Notes: generated by a model not told the origin, from the letters alone. Shown: positions 21,701 through 33,484, counted from the first letter of the stretch. The stretch: 64,000 bases of DNA from Vicugna pacos (GCF_048564905.1 NC_133005.1:22189501-22253500), one strand, 5' to 3'. A program made the numbers and translations.

Positions 21701-24700
21701 TACTAAATGCAAATCTCGCTTCAGTTATGATCCCCTTTCCTGTTCTAGCCACCCGCTGGATTTGCAGTTTACCAAAGGGACTCAGATAGCACTGGTAGGA
21801 TGCTGTTGAAGATGTCTTGCCAGGTAATTGGGCTAGACTGATGAGCGCAAACTGAGTCCCTGACGACAGGAACCACCAGCATGTACAACAGATACGTGCT
21901 AAGTAGAGGCACGTTCCCCTTTAGCTGGACATTGTCCCGAGGACATACGGAGTCCCCCTTTCTATGCACAATATGTGTCTTATTTCTCTCTCGTGTCACA
22001 TCATGAGGTAGTCCATCAGATTTCCAAGAGATTTACTCCAGATGACCTTGCAACAGCCCATGTTCCTTCCAACATGCCCTATGGCGTTGTCCTCATTAGC
22101 TAGGTCAATGCTCGGTCAACAAGAGTCCGTGTCCCTGCCTGCTGGAAGAATAAAGTTTAAGAAGGAAAAGACAAACACCTTCCATCTAACAATAGATGCA
22201 GAGAATTTGCATAGTTGTGTCCACTCATAACTGAGTCTTGTGTGCACATCCAGGTGCCTATGGAGTCCACAGGTGTGTAGTCAGATGATTGAGAACATTG
22301 ATTTTGCACAGAACCTATGCCGTGACTCACAGAAAAATCAACCATAATTCCCCAATATCATCTAAACCGGAGTAGAAATTCAAATTTTCCAAAATTTCTT
22401 CTATCATTGCTTTTTGTGCACCACAGTTGTTTTTAACTCATCTGTAAATGCTTGGTAGAGTTCTCCTGTGACACCATCTGGGCCTCAACAATCTTTTTTT
22501 TTTTTCAATGAATTTGAATTGTCTAGGACTATTCAGATTATTTATTTCTTATTGTGTGAACTGCAGTAGGCTGTCCTTTTTGAGGTATTTGCTCCATTGT
22601 CTCTAAGTTGTCAAATTTCTCTCTCTACCGCTGTTCACAGTATTTCCTTACTACCCTTCTGGTGTCTGTGGCGTCCGCAGTGATGTCCTGTTTCATTCCT
22701 GGTGTTGAAAAGGTGTCATTACTCTTTTTTCTTTCTCATTGGTATTAGAAGTCTTTCCATTTTAATGGTCTTTTAAAAGAAATTAATCCTTGTTTCAGTG
22801 ATGGTCTATTATTTTTCTGCTTCCAATTTCATTGATTTTTTTCTTTCTTATTTCCTTCTCTGTGCTTCCTTTGGCTTTATTTTGCTCTTCCTATCTCATT
22901 TTTGTGCAGGGATTTAGATTATTGATTTAGACTTTGTCTTTTTTCTAGTATCAGGCCTGGGTCTCCTCCTGTGCCTGGCGACTTAGGAGAGGGACCTGGG
23001 TGCCTGGCCACGGTGTTCTTCCTCCTGTGCTCGGGCCTCTAGCCAGTTTGCTGCCTCTTCTGCCCTAGACTCTGCCGATGTTGGTCCCTTGTGTGATTTC
23101 TAGGGTTCAACTTGTACTGAACAGGGAGAGCAGGAGAGATGAGTCCACACCGTCCTGTCTGGAGGGTCCTGGATTTGCTTTTAAATCTTCCATCTCCTGC
23201 TGGGGCTCCACCAGGGCTGTTACTCCAGTGTGCTGCAGTGTTCCTGATCCAGCCTGCCTGCTAGCGTAGTGAGGCTGGAAGTGGCTTTCAGGTCAACCGT
23301 GTTAACAGGCTAAAGGGAAGTGTCAGATGCCTTTGTGACACTGCTGTCCAGGACACACAGCTTTCCCTGGGCCATCTGAGGGCTCGGCCCGCCACGGTCC
23401 TGAGTCCAGTGGGTCTGCTGTGAAAATGCCAGTCTTACTGTTTGTTTTTATGGTATTCGAGTGTCTTCACAATGTATCTAGCTTAGAGGACTTCTCTCTT
23501 AGGACAGCAGAACCCAGTATGTTAATGGAATTTTTGGTTGGTTGCTTGGTTTTAATAGTAGGAGAAACGTTCTGAATCCTCTAAGTGTTTGGTCCTTTTC
23601 TGCTTTTCAGGAACTAAATCCCTTCCCCCCTTTTTTCTTTTTCCCTTCCCTACTCAATTGCCAAACATCACTTCTTTCTCTCTGCATTTCCCTACAAAAA
23701 GTAAGCACCTTAAATCATGCCTGTCTGCTCAGTCCCATCTGTCCTACTTGAATTAGCTTCTTACTGCCACTGAGAACTTACCACACTGACAGATTTAACA
23801 CAAGAGAAATTTGTCGTCACACATTTGTAGAGGTCTGAAGCCTACTATGGGCGGCAGGGCGGTGCTCCTTCTGAGGGCTCCTGAAGAAAACCCATTTCCT
23901 TGCCTTTTCCAGCTCCCAGAGATGCCCACCCCCCTGAGCAAAGGGCCCCACATCACTCCGGCCCCAGCTTCTGACATCACATCTCCTGCTCTGATTCTCC
24001 TGCCTCCATCTTTCGCTTACAAGACTCTTTATGATTAGATGAGATCCTCTGGGAAATCCCGAATCATGTGCTCATCTCAGGATTTTTAACCACTAGTGCG
24101 CATGTCTTTTGACCTATAAGGTAACCTTTACACAGACTCTGGGGATTCTGTGTCAACTCTTGAATCAGGCAGGCTTTGAAACCACTTCCTATGAGCTGTG
24201 CTCTGCTCTACAGGAGACTTTTACCAATATCATCAAATTTAGGTTGGATTTAATATTGGTGATGGGACTTTCATGTTCCTTTCGTAGCTGCCCTTGTCTG
24301 TTTTGTCCTTTCCTGGCGGCTGGATGAGCGGGGGACGGCTGCCTAGTGAAGGCTTGTGCACTAGGATTTGATTTCTCCCTTGTCTCAGTTCTTTTCACTT
24401 CTGACATTTTCCCTTCTAGTATGAGGAGCTTTACAGCCTGAAGAGGGAGTGGGTGAGAATGAGGGACTCTATATATTGATTTCTGCCTCGAGATTACGCG
24501 GAAGACAGAGGAGGCAGGTTAAACCTCAGAGTGTTGATGGGCCCAGGTGGCCTTAGCTGGAGTAAGTAGGGGCTCCAGAGAATGGCTCCTGTGCGGCCCC
24601 TCTCATCAGACCTTCTGTCTCTGGATTTCCAGGCCCAGAGCTGACTTCCCCTCTGCTGGTAGTTCTGCTCCTAAGCCACAAAGTGCTGCTAGTGCTCGGT

Positions 24701-24739
24701 GTCTCTGTCATCTTTGTCCACAGGAAGCGTTGCATCTGA
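10703..24739 (+). CDS. SIRPB1-like: SIRPB1-like receptor, gene A (five coding exons, complete)
   Basis: Joining 10,703-10,775, 13,474-13,827, 19,719-20,039, 20,617-20,943 and 24,633-24,739 gives 1,182 nt, or 393 aa plus stop, against about 398 aa for human SIRP-beta-1. All junctions are GT/AG and phase 1. Domain order is signal peptide (1-24), IgV (25-142; Cys52/Trp65/Cys118), C1-type D2 (143-249; Cys167/Cys225), C1-type D3 (250-358; Cys270/Cys327), then a TM helix with Lys375 and an FVHRKRCI tail. There is no ITIM, so it should not signal through SHP-1/2. The lysine is expected to pair with DAP12 (TYROBP) at the surface of myeloid cells. Sequons are N89, N107, N176, N243, N267, N289, N308 and N316. 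The position of the human dimer cysteine is Ser318. Which SIRPB1 copy is the true orthologue cannot be decided here. Confidence 0.92.
12470..12830 (-). mobile_element. Antisense L1 3' end, copy A
   Basis: The pattern of attccaaacataagtgata, ctgagtagtactccattgtg and gaatactggggtgcatgta is the reverse complement of a common L1 3' end. A copy lies at about 35,252-35,605. Confidence 0.7.
12666..12700. repeat. (TG)n microsatellite, expanded only in unit A
   Basis: An uninterrupted run of about 17 TG units lies inside the L1 fragment. The matching place in unit B (about 35,452-35,475) has only short, interrupted TG steps. Confidence 0.85.
13474..13827 (+). CDS. Gene A exon 2: IgV domain
   Basis: The exon is 354 nt, phase 1 to 1, with acceptor ccctccag and donor AGTG|GTGAGT. 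It starts [13 protein letters not shown] and has the V-set marks LHC, IRWFRG and the [11 protein letters not shown] strand, then a J-like [11 protein letters not shown] strand. The C'-D stretch reads [10 protein letters not shown], whereas gene B and other SIRPs have D/NFKxGxFPRV. The family's conserved FPRV is therefore changed to SSRV here, which is odd in a strand that packs near the ligand loops. Confidence 0.93.
14205..14330 (-). mobile_element. L2-like remnant, copy A
   Basis: The run from 'tactgagcacctgctgtatg' to 'agcagtgaacaaagcagaca' and 'atgaagcttgtgttct' is the reverse-complement L2 3' pattern. The unit B copy is at about 37,007-37,130. Confidence 0.55.
16855..17092 (+). mobile_element. 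MIR SINE, copy A
   Basis: It begins with a gatttagagcctgggccaag-like head, runs through the 'cagctctgccagatcctggc' core, and ends at 'acgtgttccatcactgttag'. The unit B copy is at about 39,665-39,902. Confidence 0.6.
19451..19636 (+). mobile_element. Camelid tRNA-derived SINE (Vic-type), copy A
   Basis: The head has a tRNA-like A box (TAGCTTAGTGG) and B box (GGGTTCAATCC), followed by an AT-rich body (aaataaacctgattatc, then a C-run) and an A-rich tail. It is flanked by aatgatctta (19,440) and aacgttctta (19,637), which are degenerate target duplicates. This element type is the main reason for calling a camelid. It ends about 80 bp before the D2 exon. The same insertion is in unit B. Confidence 0.8.
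19719..20039 (+). CDS. Gene A exon 3: C1-type Ig domain D2
   Basis: The exon is 321 nt, phase 1 to 1 (ttttgtag acceptor; CGAG|GTAGAT donor). It reads [19 protein letters not shown], then [19 protein letters not shown] and VRSQVICEV, which is almost the human SIRP D2. Cysteines 167 and 225 and the core tryptophan are in place. The sequons NIS and NLS are present; the second is lost in gene B. Confidence 0.95.
20040..20616 (+). other. Intron 3 of gene A (D2-D3), nearly identical to gene B
   Basis: Compared base by base with 42,769-43,345, the two introns have equal length (577 bp) and show two differences. They contain several L2/MIR-like 'gagcacctactctaagcc' pieces and no other feature. Confidence 0.9.
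20617..20943 (+). CDS. Gene A exon 4: C1-type Ig domain D3
   Basis: The exon is 327 nt, phase 1 to 1 (gtttcag acceptor; CCTG|GTGAGC donor). It reads [22 protein letters not shown], then [17 protein letters not shown] and [19 protein letters not shown]. Four sequons (NVT, NVS, NRT, NSS) suggest heavy glycosylation next to the membrane. Recalled human SIRP-beta-1 has NTCAH where this reads NSSAH, so the extra inter-chain cysteine is absent. Confidence 0.95.
21311..21624 (+). pseudogene. Broken SIRP IgV exon remnant in intron 4, copy A
   Basis: About 21,311-21,345 resembles the V-domain E-F segment ([14 protein letters not shown], compare [14 protein letters not shown]). From 21,552 to 21,624 it reads [20 protein letters not shown] and then VAVSG, the end of a SIRP V exon, with its donor weakened to GTCACC. 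The part encoding the F-strand cysteine is lost. Between the two pieces lies about 100 bp (21,353-21,450) that instead resembles the end of the D2 exon and its intron (acttgtctgagacgatc, gtagatgcccctcac). It cannot code for a domain. Confidence 0.65.
22376..22960 (-). mobile_element. Antisense old L1 ORF2 fragment, A/B junction copy
   Basis: The reverse complement matches the ORF2 region of old L1 (ttgtcaaatt, then gttcacagtatttccttac, then gcagtgatgtcctgtttc). A copy is at 44,935-45,512, and the window's first 175 bases belong to a third. Confidence 0.75.
23750..24153 (-). mobile_element. MaLR (MLT1-type) solo LTR fossil, copy B
   Basis: This is the same insertion as at 972-1,375, carried along by the tandem duplication. 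It is old and decayed, with no coding part. Confidence 0.6.
24633..24739 (+). CDS. Gene A exon 5: transmembrane helix and short tail
   Basis: The acceptor atttccag leads in phase 1 into [20 protein letters not shown], then [14 protein letters not shown] and a TGA. A lysine sits in the middle of the helix and there is no tyrosine in the tail. The exon is 107 nt. A conserved GTAAGG follows two bases after the stop, and a spliced 3' UTR exon may begin at 25,382. Confidence 0.9.
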
Positions 24740-26327
24740 CCGTAAGGTGTGGGCAAGGGTGGGGAGGACACGTTCTGTCCCAGAAACAGCAAAGTCAGCA
24801 GTAGGGGCAAGTCCACAGGTCACACAGGGTCAGGACCCACGTGGAGTTAAGAGAAGGAGACACACCTCCCTCAGTACCAGGAGATGGAGATGGGGTTTCC
24901 CTCTCAAAGATACCCAACTCCCAGGAGGCGTGTGGGGTCCTGTAGGAGGTGGGCTGGATCAGGGGTTTTCAAAGGGTGTCTCCTGGCAGTCATGTGGACA
25001 GAGGCTGCTGAATAAGGAGCAGCTGAAAGGGTGGTTTCCTTGGAGACCATTTCTTGATCCTTGAATCCTGGGGCTCCGTGGGGGCAAAAGGAATCCCCAT
25101 GTTAGGGTAATGGGGAGAAACCCTGGATCTGCTGCTCTGAGGGCTGCTCCTGCTCTGACCCTCCATGTGACAGAGAAGGGCTGGGGAAGGGGCATCAGGG
25201 CCTGGGGAGGAGGCTGCGGGGGCAGAGACCTCTCTCAGGGGCTGCCCAGCCTCTCAGACAGGTATCCCACGAGGAGAACAGCCTGGGCACATAGGAGGCA
25301 TGCAGTCAACGTTTCTTGAATGATGATCAGATCATTAAATATGAACACAGTTCCCACAGTTCCTTCCTTCCTCCTTTGCAGGGTACCACCCTCAGTCTCT
25401 GCTGCCTGTTTCCCCCCCTGCGGGGCCCAGCCTAAGAGAAGACCCAGCTGGGATCTTCCACGACTCTGCTCCAAATGGCTCTCCTCCACGGAGACTTGCC
25501 TGCCCCCACACTCCTAAGATCTTCTCACAGTCCTCGAGGCCCCCAGAGCTGCATCTTCATACATCACTCTGAGCAGGAAGGACCTCCCCCAACCTGCACT
25601 CTCCACCATTTGAGGTTCTTTCACCTCTAAAATACAAATGATTCGCCATCATGGTTTTAAGAAGAACAGTTATTCTCTTTCCTCGTTGCCTAAACGTCCT
25701 ACCCCTCAAACCCTGAAGGTCGTGTTGCCTCCTGTCTCTGGGATGGAACCAGAACTTCCATCCTCCTGCGTCCTTCCCGACCCTTCTCTCACAGTAAACA
25801 GACTGTGTCCACAAGCCTCAGAGTCATCCTTGCTTTCTCCTTCTCTTGTATCCCGTATTCAGTTATTCCTTCAAAATGCTGATGTCCAGAGGTGAGATGA
25901 GAAATCTTTAACATTTGACTCTCCAGAAGGAAAAAGAAAATGAAAGCCGGATTTGTAGGACTTACCACTTTCTCGCTGTAAATACTCTCAATGTGGCCAA
26001 TTTCAAGTTACCATCACTTCAACAAGCAGCTTGTAGGATTCCTGCAAAGGTAACAACGGGTTCTCATGAGCCAGCCCAAGCCTTCTCCAGCACACCACTC
26101 AGTTGCATGCATAATCGGCACATTCTCACCCTGACCACGACTCCCGGGTCCCAGCCACCATCTCCTCCTGCACTACTGCTGTGGTCTCTGACTGGCTTCC
26201 TTGTTTCTGGCTCAGTGATTCTTTGGGAAAGTCAGTTAAATCCTATCACTCCTCTGCTTCCTCCCCCAGCATACCTGCCTGCTTCACTCTCCTACTTCTT
26301 ACCAGTCTCTGCTCATGTCACTTCATC
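24740..26327 (+). other. 3' region of gene A, no other gene seen
   Basis: It corresponds to 1,962-3,548. It has the candidate UTR intron (24,742-25,381) and then unique sequence up to the L1 insertion. Confidence 0.5.
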
Positions 26328-26902
26328 AAAGGTACCTTCCCTCAGCCACAAAAACCGACAACATAATGCCGTTTGCAGCAACATGGATACTCCTGGAGAA
26401 TGTCATTCTAAATGAAGCAAGCCAGAAAGAGAAAGAAAAATACCATATGAGATCACTCATATGTGGAATCTAAAAAACAAAAACAAAAACAAACAAACAA
26501 ACAAAGCGTAAATACAGGTCAGAAATACACTCATAGACAAAATACAGACTTGTGGTTGTCAGGGGGGTGGAGGGTGGGAAGGGATAGACTGGGATTTCAA
26601 AATTGTAGGACAGATAAACAAGATTACACTGTATAGCACAAGGAAATATACACAATATGTTATGATAAGTCACAGAGAAAAAAATGTGACAATGAGTGTA
26701 TATGTCCATGAATGACTGAAAAATTGTGCTGAACACTGGAATTTGACACAACATTGTAAAGTGATTATAAATCAATAAAAAATGTTAAAAAAAAATCAAT
26801 GTTACAGATAGATTCAAAGTAATTATAAAATACGGAAAAGCTGAAGTTTATTAAGTGAAAAGCAAAATAAATACATAAAATGAAAAAAAAAAGGTACCTT
26901 CC
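26328..26902 (+). mobile_element. 5'-truncated L1 with target duplication and 3' transduction, copy B
   Basis: It has the same layout as at 3,549-4,123: aaaggtaccttcc at 26,328 and 26,890, L1 3' end, A-run, about 95 bp of extra sequence with AATAAA, and a second A-tail. It is one insertion event copied by the tandem duplication. Confidence 0.8.
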
Positions 26903-27013
26903 ATAGATGGCCCTGTATAAAATACCAATTCCTCTCTCACCCTGGCATTCCATGTCCTCTTAACCTGATTAATTGCTTCTTGAGCACTTACTACCATCTG
27001 ACATAACAGAACA

Positions 27014-28171
27014 TAGGCGGTCCTCACTTCACACAGAAGAGGACCATAAAAATTACTGCATACACTGCGTCATAAAAAGTGATCTCAGTAATCAGTGGTA
27101 TAAATAATGATTCTGATGTGAGACACTTTTTTCAAAACTTTAGAATCTCCCCTCCTTTCAGATTTAAATACACAGACAAAAGGAGAAAAACTAATCATAT
27201 GTAGTTTGACACATTCGACACCTTGAGAATTAAAGCAATTTTATTTCTTTATAAAAGCTTATCAGAATTATTTTCAACCATTTTTAATTTATTTTTATTT
27301 ACCTCTATTCATAATTTTTAGATAATGAAAATATATCATATTAAAACCATCACTAAAAAAGAAAATTAGTAAACATACAAGCACAAAAAAACTTATCCGA
27401 ACGTTTGAACAGGGCTTGCCTTCTTCTTCTTGTCTAATCTACAGTATAAGAGCATCTTTTTTATGCCTTGGTGAATTATCAGATGCCTTGCTATATTTGG
27501 ATCAGTTTCCAACATTTTATGCTCTGTATGTTCAAAATCGTGGAATCTTTGCAAAACTTCCTTTAGTTTGAAGTATTTGCTGCTGTGACTTCCTCTGGGA
27601 CATTTTCACCCTTTTCCTCACCACCATTTCCCTCATTTACGTGGTAGGTTTGCCTTCACCAAGTTCCCCTGGATGCGTATCTAGAATCTTTCTAACAGTC
27701 TGCGTGTACCATTCCCAGGGTCAGAGATTTCTTCTCTAATCCACTTACATTCAGTTGGAATGTCACTTCCAGCATCACCACTTTTTGCGTCTCCATTGCA
27801 CTCTCGTCTTCGTCGTCAATTCCCTTTTACAATGAGTCATTTTTGTAAATTCATATGGATTGATCACTGGGAGACAGTGGGCAACACGTCCACATACGTT
27901 GCTGTCTGGGCCTAAGCTGAGTAACAAGAGTCACAGTGATCAATTACTACAGGCTTTCGAAGTATGGACGTGATTGGTTACTGACCACGACGAGCATCTG
28001 TTAGTACACAGTGATCTGTGGGCTGACGTAGAGTCAGCAAAACAGTTATACTTGATGCAATTGTGCAAAGTAACTTTCCTGTGGTAAGTGAATTCTGAAC
28101 TGCGTGTTGGGGGATTCATGCTATTGATCTAAACTGAAATTCATGCACCACGCAAGATGAACCCTGATGTA
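27014..28171 (-). mobile_element. Tigger DNA transposon relic, copy B
   Basis: Collinear copy of 4,235-5,392, with a few base differences in its first 900 bp and none seen in its last 200 bp. Confidence 0.65.
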
Positions 28172-29416
28172 CGTGTTGTCTCTTCCTCATATAGGCTGTC
28201 CGTTCCATGAGAAGGGACTCTGACTCCTCAGTTGCCAGAACATGATCGCCACATACTAGGCCATTAATGGTTATTTTAATAAATGAATGAATGAGTTTCC
28301 ACTAGAGTTGGATTTCAAATAAAAATTATCTAATTCAATCACCTGGATCTTGTATTCTAAGGTTCTTTCATTAAAGGAAAACCTCTCTTCTTTGTGTTTA
28401 GAAATCCTATCAAAAATTCAATAACCTTTAAAAAGTGAGAAAGGGAAACACCAAAAGAAAATAAAACCAAAAACCAACACCAAAAACCAGAAACCAATCA
28501 TTAACTGGAGTTTGTCAAAGGTGCTCAGGAACCAACAGTAAGAGGTCACAATGGACAAAGCTGGAACATTTGAAGCAACAAATATACAAAGTATTGGAGT
28601 ATATACATATCGAAAGGTTGTGCCCTCCAGATTCACACCTTACCCTGCTGATGGCCAATGCACACTGGTGTCAGCGCAGGGGCCACAATCCGGCTCTGCC
28701 ACCCCTTGGTTGAGTGTAAGCACTGCACCAAGCTGTGCTTTCCTATGACTTATACTGAGATATTTAGCTTTTATATTATTAACTCACATTATTTAGTTAT
28801 TTAATCCTCCTAATTTTCCTAGGAAGGAATACATTCTATTGCAGAATTGTAAAACTGGTTAGGGAAAAAATTCCAGAAGTTGTTAGATCATAATCTCAGA
28901 AGCCTTGAACATAAACGCTTACAGGCTTCCAGTTTGGGTGTCAGAATAGCACGGGGTAAACATACGGTCCCTGCCATAAGCCCAGTTTTGCCTCCTGTGG
29001 CCTTGTGCCAGTACTTCACTTCTCCAAACCTACATTCCTTCCTATGTCAAATATTAGCATCTTGGAATCATGAAGACTAGAGTCTAGGAATCTTCATCAA
29101 GTCATGGAGTGACTCAAAGGGTTCATAGGTTCTTACATGGAACTCAGGATCACTTTTGGTCTTTAAGGACCATAGTAGAAAAGAAAGGCAAATTAGGATC
29201 ACTTTCATGATTCCATGCTTCCATCCAGACACACATTCACTCATGCATTCCCACGTTCAATCACGCGATATTATTCAGGCATGGGTTAACCAATACCTAA
29301 CTCCTCCTCTGGGGCAGGCCCTGGGCAGATGACCCATCCTCAAGGAGCAGCCCCCAATCATGGGGCCCACTGTAAACTTCCTACGGTCATTGTCTGGTTT
29401 CTCTGGGCTGTGCCAG

Positions 29417-29742
29417 TTCCCCTGCAGTGACAGTGTCCCAAGCTTCACCCGCCTTGGACTTGGTGGCCGTTAACTGACACGTGCAGAGATTCTACCCCCA
29501 GAGCATGTGTCTCACCTGGATGGAGAACTGCCGTGCGTTCCAGGGAGAGAAGCAGCCCACGCCGAAGCAGAACAGTGATGGGACCTACACCCCGGAAAGC
29601 TTGCAGCTGGTGAACGCCTCGGTGCAGGGGTCCGAGCGTGTGCTCACCTGTAAGGTGTAGCACGAGGCACAGCCTCCCACCCGGGCCAGCCTCATACTGT
29701 CCGCAGCAGCCCACAGCACAGACAACCCCCTTGGGAGCCCAG
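29417..29742 (+). pseudogene. Dead SIRP D3 exon, copy B
   Basis: I see no difference from 6,638-6,963, including both in-frame stops. The exon was therefore already dead before this block was copied or converted. Confidence 0.75.
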
Positions 29743-29854
29743 GTAAGCTCACATCTAATCCTGTGAGCAACTGGGTCACTTCTGTCTCCAGGTGGAGTGA
29801 GGAATTAACACCCAAGAGCTCCATTTGTTGTCTCCTCTGCCTGTTGTCCCTTAG

Positions 29855-29962
29855 GTCCAGCGACGCCTGCCCTTATCTCTGTAGCTTTCCTCCTGGGTTT
29901 CAAAGTGCTGCTGGTGATCGGTTTCATGGTCTTACATGTGCAGGTGGCAGAACCTGTAACAG
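29855..29962 (+). pseudogene. Transmembrane exon of the dead SIRP fragment, copy B
   Basis: It appears identical to 7,076-7,183: open, lysine-containing helix, with a consensus donor after VAEPVTG. Confidence 0.65.
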
Positions 29963-31811
29963 GTGAGTTGATGGCAGCCTTAGTCCTTAGGGAGGGAGAT
30001 CAGGGCCCCTTTCCTGGGCTGGCAAGAGGAGTCCAGAGTGAGCGCACAAAGTCACACCGATGATCCAGCCTCAAGGGAAGGTTCTGAACAATCTCATTTT
30101 CTCCAAATGTATCTTGGAATTCTCAGAGGCGTCCAACTGTCATGCATTGAGTAGCGCTCTGGAGTTTCAGAGTTTTCCTATTAAGTTTTCTGGGACCCTA
30201 AAGGTGAGGGTCCAAGGTGTAGAGGTGGGATAAAGGTCAAAGTATTGAGATCAGGACCCAAAAGAGCACCCTCATAAACTACTATGGATTTCATTATCAC
30301 GTGATCTATCCTTGGAATGAATGAGAAAAGTATTGCTATAATCAACTAATACAACCTTCCTAAGGGACTTGGAGGTGCTGACAGGTGGCAAAGATGAACG
30401 TGGGTATGAGAGGAGTTCAGAACTCAGCAAGAGGTGCTGGGGTGTAATGAGTAGGGGCTTCATTTCTGATCTGCGCCATGAACCCAGGCCAAGCAGAGTG
30501 CCTGCCACACAATAGGTGGTAGTAAATATTCGCGGAATTAATACATAAATGAATGAATGAATGAATGATTCTTTCTACAGATCTGTCATGTTGTGCCATA
30601 CACTACCTCCTGCCCTGTCCAAAGGGCTCAAGTGGGGTGAAGAAGCTTTAAGGACCTCAGGTGACCCGAGACCCCTGCCCTTCCCTCTGCTGCACTCTCC
30701 TCCACTACGCACATGTCCCCTTCCACACACCCTCCTGGTGTTCCTTCTCTCTGAGCTTTGGAGCTGAGTCAAGGACAGACTTTGGTCATGGGAACTTGGG
30801 GATGGCTGGACACTGATGAGCTCCAAATGCGCCCTGCCTCCACCCCATAGAGAATCAGGCAGATCATGAACAACCCTTCATTTTTAAAGCTGTTGCAAGT
30901 CTGATTTCATTTTGATGCAAATGTATTTTGAAATGACTAAGCTCACTAAGCATTTTCCTATTCTCAAATTTGTTAAGAATAACATTAAAAACATCCAAAA
31001 ACCTACCATCCTATATTCGCAGAATGTTATAACATTTTGTTGCTATAGTCTGCTCTTCCTGCTTAAAATACTATCCTGAGATTGGAAATTGGTGTTTATA
31101 ATCTCAAGCATGATTTTATACCTTTCCAACGTACCTATAAAATTTTAAGCAGAATGTAATATTACTTTGCATGTTTTAAATTTTATATAAATTCTATTGA
31201 TACTGTACAAAGCATTTGGGAACTTTTCGTTTTTATGCTTTACACAGTGGTAGGATAAATGCACTTTGGTATATGTAGCTCCATTTTATTAATTTCTGCT
31301 CTAAAGTTTTATATTATAAGAATATGCCACAGTGTATCAAATCTTGTGACTAATATTGAAGCTTTATGCAATGTTTTGCTCATACAGCTTTGCAACAAAC
31401 ATTCTTATCTTTGTTTCCTCGGCACATATATGGGAGAGTCCCTCTTCTTCCTCCAGTTAGTCCACAAAGCAGCTGTGTAGGTATCATTGGGAGCTTCTGT
31501 TATTTAAAAAAAAAAAAGATTTGAAATTTTTTACCAAATTTAACTCTTTCCATTTATGCCTTTTTCTTGCTACAATATGTGCACATATATGTATATGTAT
31601 AGTGTGTGTGTGTGCGCGTGCATGCGCGTGCATTCTATACATGGTACGGATCCTATTTTTTTCTTTCATAATAAATTATCCAGCATCAACTGATCTGTGT
31701 TGTCACCTGTGCCTTTATCAAGTTTCCATAAATTTGCGGTTCTCTTAAGAGGTCTTTGTTTCATTAAGGCTCTTGTCGACCTCTCTGTTAAAACGACACT
31801 GTCTTAGTTAG
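29963..31811. other. Intergenic sequence between dead fragment and gene B, no gene seen
   Basis: Counterpart of 7,184-9,030. It differs visibly only after about 31,019, including a 6-bp indel near 31,080 and a shorter TG run near 31,603. Confidence 0.55.
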
Positions 31812-32222
31812 ACTACCTTTATAAGTTTTGACAGCTCTGTTGGGCATATCTTCTCACCCTTTCTGTTGTTTAAAACTATCATGGTTATTTGGCCCCAAAG
31901 CATTTTAGAATCACTGTCAAGTCATGAAAAATCCTTTCAGAATTATTATTATTATGTGATTGCATTGAATTTATATATTAACTTGGGCAAAGTGACATCT
32001 TTTCAAATATTGAATTTTCCCTTTTATGGACATGCTATACCTCTATTTATTTAGGGTTCTTTTTATTACTTTTGTGTACAATTTTACAATATTCTTCACC
32101 TTGGTGTTATGTATCTCCAGTTTAGGTATCTTTAATATTTCATCTTTTGTGGAATCTCTAAAGTTGTTATTGCTGTTTTCAGTGAGCTTTGACTACAGTG
32201 TAAGGTTGTAGTTGAATCTGAA
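31812..32222 (-). mobile_element. Antisense old L1 ORF2 fragment, copy B
   Basis: Copy of 9,031-9,440. Confidence 0.55.
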
Positions 32223-32701
32223 CATCAATCTTATATTTAAAAAATTTACAAAACTCTTACTAGTGCAATTAGCACTAATAATTCTGATACCATTAATCTA
32301 TCTGTCTAAAATTAGTTTTTAGCTTTCATGGTTGAAGAGTCAAACAGCTTGACAAGTTCTATACATTAAAACTGGAGTCTCCCTAACCTTCCAGCACTTT
32401 CCAACTCCCAGATGCAACCATTTTCCACTCTTTTAACTGATCATTTTAGCTTTTACTGCCAGTTCTCATGCCCATACTGCGACTTCTTGACTTCTAACTC
32501 TTAGGGACTTTTTAATCGACTTCCTACTATGGAAGTTGGGGATAACATGTTCTGTTCCTCGTGACCTCATTCCACGTGTGCTCACTTTGTTTTCCGCATC
32601 ACTCTAACATAATTATGATTTTGGATAACTTAACAGTCAGTGTCTATGTTACAATGACTGTGAGATTGCTACTTATAGCTGAGGGTTGAAACATCCCCAG
32701 C

Positions 32702-33222
32702 TTTGACATATGTTCATCCTCCTGTGTGTGTCTGTGTAACCACCACCATGATCAGGATGGACGACAAAGGTCTTCCTTGCGCTACCCCTTTGCAGTGAAG
32801 TCCACCACCACCAAACCAAACCTCTGGCAAATGCCAATCAGTTCTCTCTATATACATAATTTCAAGAATGCTATAAGTGGAGTCTCAAAAAAGCCGTTAG
32901 TCATCAACATAACGCCTTCAAGAAACTAATCACTGTTGCACACATAAGTAACTCATCCTTTGTACTGCACAGTAGTATTTCCTCATCAGGACACACCACA
33001 GTTTGTTAAACCACTCACTTATTCAGGGGCATGTGGTTTTGCACTATTACACAGAAATCAGCTGTAACATTAGTGAACAGGTCTTGTGTAGACATGAATT
33101 TTCATTTCCTGGAGATAAATGCCCGGGAGTGTAACTGAAGGTCATATAACATATTTCCTCTCCTGAAAGAAGAGGAAATGATTTTTTTGTTGGTGGTGAG
33201 GAAGCATTATTTCTGCTAGGCC
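32702..33222 (-). mobile_element. Antisense old L1 3' UTR fragment, copy B
   Basis: Copy of 9,920-10,440, upstream of the gene B leader. Confidence 0.55.
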
Positions 33223-33371
33223 TGTCCAATCTCTCTGAAGAACTAAGATGAGTAACTCCTCACAGTGGAGCCGCGTCCTCGGCCTGATTTCTGTTTCACA
33301 ACCTGAAGCAGGAACTGGCTAGAATCTAGAAGCAGCTTACGATCTCACAGTACATTTCACCCCATCACAGG

Positions 33372-33390
33372 CACTTCCTCTTCTATTGGG
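33372..33390 (-). promoter_or_regulatory. PU.1/ETS-type site and inverted CCAAT box upstream of gene B
   Basis: The same AGAAGAGGAAGTGC motif (minus strand) and ATTGG lie about 100 bp before the ATG, unchanged from gene A. Confidence 0.5.
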
Positions 33391-33484
33391 TGAGCTGGGG
33401 CTTCTCTTCTCTCCCCAAAAGAAGGAACTCTGGGTTCTCTGCAGGACACACACTTGGACAGAGCAGTCCTACCAGGCCTCCACG

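Larger units (their letters stand above)
1..22780. repeat. Tandem segmental duplication, unit A (about 22.8 kb)
   Basis: Position 1 matches 22,782 and again about 45,337, and the alignment continues collinearly over the whole length. The unit holds the 3' end of one SIRP gene, intergenic DNA with a dead SIRP fragment, and the leader, V, D2 and D3 exons of the next gene. The offset to unit B is 22,779 bp through 5.6-7.8 kb and then changes by small indels. The boundaries given are only the window's phase of the repeat; the true duplication breakpoints were not identified. Confidence 0.95.
20944..24632 (+). other. Intron 4 of gene A (D3-TM)
   Basis: It contains a broken V exon remnant (21,311-21,624), an antisense L1 (22,376-22,960) and a MaLR LTR (23,750-24,153). 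It crosses the A/B phase boundary used here. Divergence from gene B rises sharply just after the D3 donor. Confidence 0.6.

Noticed and set aside
10703-24739. Gene A as SIRPA
   Set aside because: The TM helix has a lysine and the tail stops after about six residues, so the ITIM-bearing cytoplasmic exons of SIRPA are absent.
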